A stretch of DNA of 6,914 nucleotides from Bacillota bacterium (GTDB lineage: Bacteria; Bacillota; Clostridia; Oscillospirales; Ruminococcaceae): assembly GCA_029550985.1 (NCBI GenBank), contig JAKPGH010000023.1:1-6914 (forward strand), read 5' to 3'. Made by a program: the position numbers and the translations under genes. How positions within the stretch are numbered: position 1 is the first letter of the stretch; each line of letters starts with the position of its first letter. This document shows, in pieces, positions 1 through 4,760 of the stretch. The notes beneath the pieces were generated by a model. That model did no database searches. It saw only the letters and a list, made by a program, of their open reading frames with translations, and was not told where the DNA came from.

Positions 1-403
1 GTTATAGTTCATGGTCGGTGTAAACCCGAGAGTCGCTCCCCTCACGGGGAGCGTGGATTGAAATTTTGACTGCACTATTGTTAGGAAACAACAATTCCGT
101 CGCTCCCCTCACGGGGAGCGTGGATTGAAATTTTGACTGCACTATTGTTAGGAAACAACAATTCCGTCGCTCCCCTCACGGGGAGCGTGGATTGAAATTT
201 CGCGTTATAGTTCATGGTCGGTGTAAACCCGAGAGTCGCTCCCCTCACGGGGAGCGTGGATTGAAATTTTGACTGCACTATTGTTAGGAAACAACAATTC
301 CGTCGCTCCCCTCACGGGGGAAGTAGATTGCAATTTTTAGCAACTCGTGATAGTATAAATTAATTAATATGTCGCTCTCCTCACCGAGGGCGTGGGTTGA
401 AAA
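1..403 (+). CRISPR. CRISPR array, type I-C-like repeats, trailer end
   Basis: Four identical 33-bp repeats lie at 32-64, 99-131, 166-198 and 235-267, and two degenerate copies at 302-334 (5 differences) and 371-403 (6 differences). The repeat begins GTCGCTCCCC, contains a perfect 8-bp inverted repeat (CGCTCCCC/GGGGAGCG) around a TCAC loop, and ends GTGGATTGAAAT, as known for type I-C repeats. Spacers are 34-36 bp. The window opens inside a spacer (1-31). Orientation is inferred from the ATTGAAAT end and from decay at the right side, which puts the leader and any cas genes to the left, outside the window. Spacers at 65-98, 132-165 and 268-301 are identical (B); 1-31 equals the last 31 bases of 199-234 (A); 335-370 is unique and AT-rich. 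The subtype rests on the repeat alone, since no cas gene is visible. The one open reading frame through these repeats is an artefact of their periodicity. Confidence 0.97.
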
Positions 404-478
404 AATGATTTTGATATGGCCGATTAAGTTGTACTCCTTTTGGGGTGCAACTTAATTATCTCAATGAATTTGATATGG
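404..478. repeat. Hairpin flanked by 16-bp near-identical direct repeats
   Basis: Arms 423-437 and 442-456 can form a 15-bp stem around a TTTT loop; 13 pairs are Watson-Crick and two are G-T. It is bracketed by AATGATTTTGATATGG (404-419) and AATGAATTTGATATGG (463-478), which differ at one base. The hairpin is not followed by a T-run on either strand, so it does not look like an intrinsic terminator. The layout resembles a very small insertion (MITE-like remnant) with duplicated flanks, but 16 bp would be long for a target duplication. It begins directly after the last degenerate CRISPR repeat. The structure is seen directly; the mobile-element reading is inference. Confidence 0.6.
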
Positions 479-710
479 TAACAATAACAAAGAATATTTA
501 AATTAATTGCCGATAATGCCAAAAACACCATATTTCTCCATAATGTTCTTGACAAGCGGTATTTAGCTCCGTTAACATGAAAATGCAGGATATATTGCTT
601 TTTTCTGTTCCACTGTTTACACAAATTGCCCCGACCCCATTTGCTGGAACCCAATTCACTCCTGTTAAGCCAAGCGGAAACGTAAGCCCACAGGATTCGG
701 AGAGTGGCAA
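479..710 (+). other. Intergenic region upstream of the diguanylate cyclase
   Basis: This AT-rich stretch holds no gene I can support. A possible sigma-A promoter is TTGACA (549-554), 18 bp, TAACAT (573-578): the -35 is perfect and the -10 matches at 4 of 6 positions, so it is weak evidence. GGAGAG at 699-704 is the ribosome binding site of the next gene. An open frame of 45 codons (577-714) ends in an ATGA overlap with that gene but lacks its own ribosome binding site; it is treated as a finding rather than a gene. I looked for a c-di-GMP (GEMM-type) riboswitch and did not recognise its conserved core. Confidence 0.4.
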
Positions 711-1883
711 ATGATGTTAACCATTCACATCGGCACATTGATTGTTGTCTTGATATCGGGGCATATTGTCACCGGCCTGATGGGCGGTTTTTTCCTTGCC
801 AGGCGCAAAAAAGACTCCACCTTTTACACGTTTTTGCTGGCGCGGTTCTGTGATGCTCTGGCGTGGGGATTGTTGAGCCTGAAAGGTTACCTCTCCAACC
901 GGCTGTCCATGCTGGTCGGGGGGGCTCTGCTAATATTGGGGAGCGCTTTTCAAATTATTGCTTTTTTCCTGGTCAAGGAACGCCTCACCCTGCACATTAA
1001 ACGGATTTGTTATTGCGTCACTTACCTATTTCTGTTTCTTCTGTCGTGGACTCTCCACCTCTTTCACTACAATGATGTCGTCCATATGGCCGTGCTTTCC
1101 TTCAGTTTGGCCGGACTGTGGAGTATTCCGTGCTATTACTCCTTCAGCAACAAAAGCGCATCGTCTTTTCAAAAGTTCATGTCCTATGTGTACGGCGTGT
1201 GGATTATTTTCCTGATCTTCAAGACCTTTGAAGTGCTTTATTTTTACGTTCCCATATCGCCCATAACCGACCATCCCTATCACATATTGTTTTTCCTGTG
1301 GCAGTATGTGGTCATGATGGTGGGAAATATCGGCCTTATTTTGCTTTCCAAGGAAAAAACCGACCGACAATTGACCAAATATGCCACCTACGACGAACTG
1401 ACCGACCTTTATAACCGACGGGCTTTTTTTATCCGGGCCAAGGAGTGCCTTTCCTTCTGCACGAGACATCAGACGCCGGTTACTTTTTTTATGATGGATT
1501 TGGACAACTTTAAAAAAATCAACGACAAATACGGCCACATGGTGGGGGATATCGTGCTGAAGCACTTTGCCAGCACGTTAAAGAAGCAACTGCGCGGCTA
1601 CGATATCTTAGGCAGAATAGGCGGCGAAGAATTTACCGCCTTGCTGCCGGGAGTCAGTGAAAAGGAAGCTTACGGCATTGCCCAGCGGTTGCGAAACTCG
1701 GTAGCGGAAAGTGTGGTACATATTCTACATTATTCCATCAAATATACCGTCAGCATCGGCATTACTTCCGTGGTTCCCACCCAATACACCACCATTGAAC
1801 AGCTTTACCGGGTGGGAGACCAAGCCTTGTACCAGGCAAAACAAAATGGAAGAAACCAGGTGGTCGCAGCCAATTTAAAGTGA
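711..1883 (+). CDS. Membrane-bound diguanylate cyclase (GGDEF domain)
   Basis: The 390-residue protein probably converts two GTP to cyclic di-GMP at the cytoplasmic face. Residues 1-215 are hydrophobic, with about seven membrane-spanning stretches (roughly 5-30, 38-58, 65-88, 97-117, 124-146, 157-180, 190-212), forming a sensor region I do not recognise. The GGDEF domain spans about 224-386. It has the entry motif DELTDLYNRR (228-237), a metal-binding aspartate in MMDLD (D263), the active-site loop GGEEF (304-308) and a conserved YTVSIGI strand (345-351). RGYD at 295-298, five residues before GGEEF, is the RxxD inhibitory I-site, so product feedback is expected. All key catalytic residues are present. 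Start 711 follows GGAGAG (699-704) by 6 bases; the second ATG at 714 is an alternative. The gene appears monocistronic, with its own terminator downstream. The sensed signal is unknown. Confidence 0.95.
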   Translation: MMLTIHIGTLIVVLISGHIVTGLMGGFFLARRKKDSTFYTFLLARFCDALAWGLLSLKGYLSNRLSMLVGGALLILGSAFQIIAFFLVKERLTLHIKRICYCVTYLFLFLLSWTLHLFHYNDVVHMAVLSFSLAGLWSIPCYYSFSNKSASSFQKFMSYVYGVWIIFLIFKTFEVLYFYVPISPITDHPYHILFFLWQYVVMMVGNIGLILLSKEKTDRQLTKYATYDELTDLYNRRAFFIRAKECLSFCTRHQTPVTFFMMDLDNFKKINDKYGHMVGDIVLKHFASTLKKQLRGYDILGRIGGEEFTALLPGVSEKEAYGIAQRLRNSVAESVVHILHYSIKYTVSIGITSVVPTQYTTIEQLYRVGDQALYQAKQNGRNQVVAANLK

Positions 1884-1900
1884 AGGCAATTTTCCTTGTC

Positions 1901-1936
1901 AAGGCATCTATTGAATGGATGCCTTTGCTATTTTTT
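1901..1936 (+). terminator. Probable intrinsic terminator of the diguanylate cyclase gene
   Basis: AAGGCATC (1901-1908) pairs with GATGCCTT (1918-1925) around a 9-base loop. A run of six T starts at 1931, five bases after the stem. The hairpin lies 17 bases past the stop codon. The gap between stem and T-run makes it weaker than the other terminators in the window. Confidence 0.65.
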
Positions 1937-1996
1937 CTTTGGCTGCAGGGATTCCACTTTCTTGCGGCACTATATGGATGTAGCAGATTTTAGGTC

Positions 1997-2025
1997 TTTT
2001 CTCCAACCACAATTTGTGCTATACT
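1997..2025 (+). promoter_or_regulatory. Extended -10 promoter of the sortase gene
   Basis: TGCTATACT at 2017-2025 is an extended -10 element (TG, one base, then TATACT). The bases 17 bp upstream, TTTTCT at 1997-2002, are only a poor -35 match, which is common for extended -10 promoters. It lies 41 bases before the sortase start, leaving room for a short leader with the AGGAGG site at 2050-2055. It sits after the previous gene's terminator, supporting independent transcription. Confidence 0.6.
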
Positions 2026-2066
2026 TTGTTTTATTGTAAGCAATCCATCAGGAGGTTGTCCCAGGT

Positions 2067-3143
2067 ATGAGGAACAAAAAAGGCAAAATTGCCCTATGCT
2101 CGCTTGCGCTGGGTTTGCTGACCACCGCGCAGGCTTTTTATCCCACTGTGCCTTCGACTTCTGGCATGGCTCTTTCCCTGTTGGGAGATCAGATTACTCT
2201 CGAGCAGGAAGCTTCCGCCACCTTTGTCACCAGTGAGGTAAACCCGTTCTCCGTTCTGTCCAAAGCCACCAAGAGTTATGCCGCCGTCAACCCTGACATC
2301 AAGGGCTGGCTGATGATTCCAGGCACCAACATCAACATGCCGGTAGCCTATTCCGATAAAGACAACAATTATTACCTCTACCGGGATTGGAAAGGCAACA
2401 ACTACCCTAACATAACCTGGAAAAACTGGTATAACTATCCAGACAACGTCACTTACATCGACTACCGTTACAAATGGGGAGATTCCTGGCAGAATTCTTC
2501 CAAGAATGTGGTGCTTTACGGCCACAACTGGACCAACCTGAGAGCTCCCTTTGATATTGGCAGCAATGCGACCAACGACAGCAAACACCATATGTTTGCT
2601 CAGCTGGCCTCCTACACCAGCATTGACTTTGCCAAGTGGCAGCCCCACATTTACTTCTCCACCGCCGACTACGAAGGCATTTGGAGAGTGTTTGCCGTAG
2701 GCTACTGCGAAATCAGCCCCAACTTCTTCTACAACAATCCCAACGCCAACAAAGAGCAGCGCCAGCAGCTCATCAACGAGTGGCGCCAGCGCAGCCTGTT
2801 CAACTTCGACGTGGATGTCAACAGCGACGACGTCCTCCTCACCCTCACCACCTGCACCCGTCAGTACGGCTCCACCGAAAATCAGCGCTTTGTTGTGGTG
2901 GCCCGTCTGCTCCGTCCCGGTGAGAGCGAAAAGGACAAAGTCAACATTTCGGTCAATCCCAACGTCAAACATCCCGACTTTAACCAGCCGGTCACGGTAG
3001 CCCAGCAGCAGGCTCAGCAGGCGGCCGCCAGCCAGAACAGCTCTTCTTCCCAATCCAGCGACCCCTATGCTAACTACGTGTTGGACGACGGTTCCAATTC
3101 CACCGACACTTCCGTGTGGCTACGCAGAAATTCCAATTCTTAA
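2067..3143 (+). CDS. Class B sortase (SrtB-like cysteine transpeptidase)
   Basis: This 358-residue exported enzyme likely cleaves a sorting signal on secreted proteins and links them to the cell wall or to each other. Residues 1-23 form a signal peptide or anchor: basic start, hydrophobic core, AQA at 21-23. The catalytic domain spans about 60-285 and includes KGWLMIPGTNINMPV (79-93), YGHNW with catalytic His153, TLTTC (259-263) with catalytic Cys263, and Arg274 in ENQRF. The TLxTC motif and layout are typical of class B. The stretch from about 108 to 140 is rich in Trp, Tyr and Asn. A tail of about 75 residues follows the domain, with a Q/A-rich part (313-321) and an S-rich part (322-331); most sortases of this class stop soon after the final strand. 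AGGAGG (2050-2055) lies 11 bases before the start. No protein in view carries an LPXTG- or NPQTN-like sorting signal, so the substrate is unknown. Confidence 0.93.
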   Translation: MRNKKGKIALCSLALGLLTTAQAFYPTVPSTSGMALSLLGDQITLEQEASATFVTSEVNPFSVLSKATKSYAAVNPDIKGWLMIPGTNINMPVAYSDKDNNYYLYRDWKGNNYPNITWKNWYNYPDNVTYIDYRYKWGDSWQNSSKNVVLYGHNWTNLRAPFDIGSNATNDSKHHMFAQLASYTSIDFAKWQPHIYFSTADYEGIWRVFAVGYCEISPNFFYNNPNANKEQRQQLINEWRQRSLFNFDVDVNSDDVLLTLTTCTRQYGSTENQRFVVVARLLRPGESEKDKVNISVNPNVKHPDFNQPVTVAQQQAQQAAASQNSSSSQSSDPYANYVLDDGSNSTDTSVWLRRNSNS

Positions 3144-3156
3144 AATCAAAGAGCAG

Positions 3157-3188
3157 AAGGCGAGATGCTTGGGGCATCTCGCCTTTTT
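3157..3188 (+). terminator. Strong intrinsic terminator after the sortase gene
   Basis: AAGGCGAGATGC (3157-3168) pairs perfectly with GCATCTCGCCTT (3174-3185) around a 5-base loop and runs into TTTTT (3184-3188). It starts 14 bases after the sortase stop codon. If the minus-strand gene ending at 3205 is real, this hairpin lies between two convergent genes and may serve both, although the minus-strand T-run is poor. Confidence 0.9.
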
Positions 3189-3204
3189 CGTTTTCTGAAA
3201 ATCC

Positions 3205-3354
3205 TTATCGCAGCAGCCCTACAATTCCCACCATGCACAGGTTGAGGTAATAGACAATGAGAATGCGCAGCAGATAGATGACCCTATCTTCCAAAGGGCA
3301 ACACCAGCCTTTTTCCAGATTCCGTATCAGTATTTCCCCCTTTGGGGCGAACAT
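3205..3354 (-). CDS. Possible small membrane protein (49 aa)
   Basis: I do not recognise this protein. The minus-strand frame encodes 49 residues: a polar first half with a CC pair (residues 18-19), then a hydrophobic segment at about 25-47 (core RILIVYYLNLCMVGIVGLL) ending in a C-terminal Arg. That fits a single-pass small membrane protein. The chosen ATG (3352-3354) is preceded on the minus strand by AAAGGGGAG, with GGGGAG 11 bases upstream. A longer start at 3379-3381 (58 residues) has no visible ribosome binding site. The frame stays open for hundreds of bases further upstream, but that part is the shadow of the Glu-rich gene on the other strand. The stop falls 17 bases from the sortase terminator, as expected for a convergent gene. 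Without comparative evidence this is a candidate only. Confidence 0.4.
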   Translation of the reverse strand: MFAPKGEILIRNLEKGWCCPLEDRVIYLLRILIVYYLNLCMVGIVGLLR

Positions 3355-3444
3355 GCAGCATGAAACTCCCCTTTGTTTCATAGATATGGTAACAAAAGGA
3401 GAAAATTGCTTTCGGGCAGAAATTTTCACAAAGGGGATTTGCTG

Positions 3445-4050
3445 ATGAATCCAATGGTATTGTTTGTGGCTGCGGCTGCGTTGCTGGGATTGACCGGCTT
3501 TGTGGGCAGAAGGCGAAGGGACGCTCGGGCCTGCCATCTCCCCCAGCCCTGCCACGAAGAGCAGCCGAACTGTGAAACGGAGCAAAATCAGCCCCAGCCG
3601 GATTGTTGCCGCAGTCCAGATGAGGAAGGAAACGGGAAAGAACAACCGCCCAATCCCGATTTGGAAGTTATTTGGCAATGCGAAGGCGCGGAAGAAGCAG
3701 CAAACGCCGACCAACATACGGAGGAAGAGCCAGTAGAGAAAATGGAAGACACCGCGGAAAAGGATGCGGAAGAAATGGAACACGCATGTGAGGAAGCAAC
3801 GATAGAAGAGTTCGAAAACAAAGCCGAAGAGGAGCGCGCGGTAGAGTCGGAAGATGAGCGCAGGGAAGAAACCGAAGAAGTGTGCGAGGAAATACCCGAG
3901 GAATCCGTTGAAGAACCGGAAACAGCGTGTGAAGAGGCTCTGGAAGCATGCGAAGCGTGCGAGGATAACACGAATGAAGCGTGTGAGAAAGATTCCAGGG
4001 AAACATGTGAGGAGGAAGGAAAAGACGAAAACCAGGAGGACGCCAAATAA
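3445..4050 (+). CDS. Glu-rich, Cys-rich protein with one membrane segment, unknown function
   Basis: I do not recognise a family. The 201-residue product starts with a hydrophobic helix (about 4-20, VLFVAAAALLGLTGFV), followed at once by GRRRRDAR (21-28). By the positive-inside rule this would put the long C-terminal part in the cytoplasm. Residues 29-80 are rich in Pro, Gln and Cys; about 80-201 is overwhelmingly acidic (Glu, some Asp) and probably disordered or coiled. There are 13 cysteines (30, 36, 43, 54, 55, 79, 115, 147, 162, 169, 172, 180, 188), many in a recurring CEE/CEx context such as ACEEALEACEACED (161-174). That could suit metal binding or redox chemistry, but no known motif is complete. 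The start is chosen because AAGGGG (3431-3436) lies 8 bases before ATG 3445; an upstream in-frame ATG at 3373 lacks such a site. A strong terminator follows, so it appears to be a single-gene unit. Long minus-strand frames here are shadows of GAA/GAG-rich codons. Confidence 0.75.
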   Translation: MNPMVLFVAAAALLGLTGFVGRRRRDARACHLPQPCHEEQPNCETEQNQPQPDCCRSPDEEGNGKEQPPNPDLEVIWQCEGAEEAANADQHTEEEPVEKMEDTAEKDAEEMEHACEEATIEEFENKAEEERAVESEDERREETEEVCEEIPEESVEEPETACEEALEACEACEDNTNEACEKDSRETCEEEGKDENQEDAK

Positions 4051-4068
4051 CAACCGAAGAACGAACAA

Positions 4069-4109
4069 GCAAAAAGCCCGGCGGAGCAAATGCCCGCCGG
4101 GCTTTTTGC
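4069..4109 (+). terminator. Very strong bidirectional intrinsic terminator
   Basis: GCAAAAAGCCCGGCGG (4069-4084) pairs perfectly with CCGCCGGGCTTTTTGC (4094-4109) around a 9-base loop. The A-run before and T-run after the GC-rich core make it work as a terminator on both strands. It ends the Glu-rich gene and separates it from the phage operon. Confidence 0.92.
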
Positions 4110-4141
4110 GCGGCATGCGCCTTGTTGCGTATGCCGCGCAA
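4106..4141. repeat. Second hairpin overlapping the terminator edge
   Basis: TTGCGCGGCATGCGC (4106-4120) pairs with GCGTATGCCGCGCAA (4127-4141) around a CTTGTT loop: 15 pairs, one of them G-T. Its left arm shares 4106-4109 with the preceding terminator, so the two structures compete for those bases. No T-run follows. Its role is unknown; a transcription barrier, a processing site or a recombination-site remnant are all possible. Confidence 0.65.
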
Positions 4142-4150
4142 CAAACGATG

Positions 4151-4184
4151 CCAAAGACTTAGGTTGGTAAGGCTTTGGATTTTT
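4151..4184 (+). terminator. Weaker terminator-like hairpin before the phage genes
   Basis: CCAAAG (4151-4156) pairs with CTTTGG (4173-4178). The stem continues after one mismatch with CTT/AAG (4158-4160 and 4169-4171), giving about nine pairs and an 8-base loop. ATTTTT follows at 4179-4184. It has terminator form but is less stable than the hairpin at 4069-4109, and it could have other roles in the untranslated region. Confidence 0.4.
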
Positions 4185-4226
4185 GGTTCCCGGGAGGGGA
4201 ATTTTTCGCCGTTTTTTCGGTATAGG

Positions 4227-4240
4227 TGAAAGGCCTTTCA
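4227..4240. promoter_or_regulatory. Perfect 14-bp palindrome, possible operator
   Basis: TGAAAGGCCTTTCA is a perfect inverted repeat with no loop, 22 bases before the terminase small subunit start and 10 bases before its ribosome binding site. Its size and position suit a site for a dimeric regulator acting on the phage operon. No convincing -35/-10 pair is visible next to it (only TATAGG at 4221-4226), so the operator role is inference. Confidence 0.35.
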
Positions 4241-4262
4241 AATTTTCCCTGGAGGTGAATGC

Positions 4263-4760
4263 ATGCCCCACGGCAACGAGCATGTGTTTTGCTGGCTCTG
4301 CGCCCAGTTGGGCAACCCAAGGGAAGCCGCCCTGCGGGCAGGGTATCCGGTGGAACAAGCCGACTTGATTGCCGCCAGGCTGCTGCAGCGCCCAAAGATT
4401 CGGGCGAAAATTGAAGCGTTTGGGCAACGCGCCCAAGGCGGCGACCTTTCCGCCCTTGCCCTGCAGGGGTTGCTTCGGCTCGCTCTCGGCTCCTGCAACG
4501 ACGCGGTCCGCCTCGCCCTCATGGAGGAGGAGCCGGACCGCGAAACCCTGGAGCGGATGGATTTGTACGCCGTCTCCGAAATCAAGCGGCCCAAAGGCGG
4601 GGGCTGCGAGGTCAAGCTCTACAACCGGCTGGAGGCGCTGGAGCTTCTGCTCAAAACCTCCGGCGACCAGAAGAACCCCGACGGCCCCGGCAGCCTGTAC
4701 GCCGCTTTGAAGGACAGCGTCCACCCCGCGGTGGAGGCGGATGAACCCGATGACCTTTAA
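4263..4760 (+). CDS. Phage terminase small subunit (Terminase_2-like)
   Basis: This 165-residue protein is expected to bind the phage packaging site and guide the large subunit to it. Residues about 17-50 (GNPREAALRAGY, then LLQRPKIRAKI) match the N-terminal helix-turn-helix pattern of small terminases, in which an N-x-x-E-A-A-x-x-A-G-Y element precedes a short second helix. The middle is helical (about 61-100). The segment DLYAVSEIKRPKGGGCEVKLYNRLEALELLLK lies at about 100-131 and resembles the conserved C-terminal pattern of Terminase_2 proteins, where such a strand pair precedes a Y/N-x-L-E-A-L-E-L-L helix. The acidic tail ends in DDL. GGAGGTGA (4251-4258) precedes ATG 4263; ATG 4259 is in another frame. 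The gene overlaps the large subunit start by 20 bp, as is usual for the pair. Family assignment is by motif recognition only. Confidence 0.85.
   Translation: MPHGNEHVFCWLCAQLGNPREAALRAGYPVEQADLIAARLLQRPKIRAKIEAFGQRAQGGDLSALALQGLLRLALGSCNDAVRLALMEEEPDRETLERMDLYAVSEIKRPKGGGCEVKLYNRLEALELLLKTSGDQKNPDGPGSLYAALKDSVHPAVEADEPDDL

Noticed and set aside
81..278. Minus-strand 65-residue open frame
   Set aside because: It lies wholly in the CRISPR array and its protein is a periodic translation of the repeats.
423..456. Intrinsic terminator for the CRISPR transcript
   Set aside because: The stem is good, but no T-run follows it on either strand.
404..710. c-di-GMP riboswitch upstream of the cyclase gene
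   Set aside because: I did not find the conserved GEMM-type core bases, and there is no clear expression platform before the ribosome binding site.
424..738. Minus-strand frames of 104 and 70 residues (424-738, 498-710)
   Set aside because: No ribosome binding site was seen, the longer one runs into the cyclase start, and neither product resembles a known family.
1255..1285. Self-targeting of the cyclase gene by spacer A
   Set aside because: Only about nine bases (ACCGACCAT) match, far too few for a protospacer.
2094..3053. Minus-strand 319-residue frame
   Set aside because: It is antisense to the sortase gene, whose catalytic His, Cys and Arg and strong ribosome binding site show the plus strand is coding.
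3373..3444. Upstream ATG giving a 225-residue form of the Glu-rich protein
   Set aside because: No ribosome binding site precedes 3373, while AAGGGG lies 8 bases before ATG 3445 and the hydrophobic helix starts there.
4141..4262. tRNA gene or tRNA 3' end serving as a phage attachment site
   Set aside because: No cloverleaf or T-arm could be recognised; GGTTCCCGGGA is only a short chance-like match.
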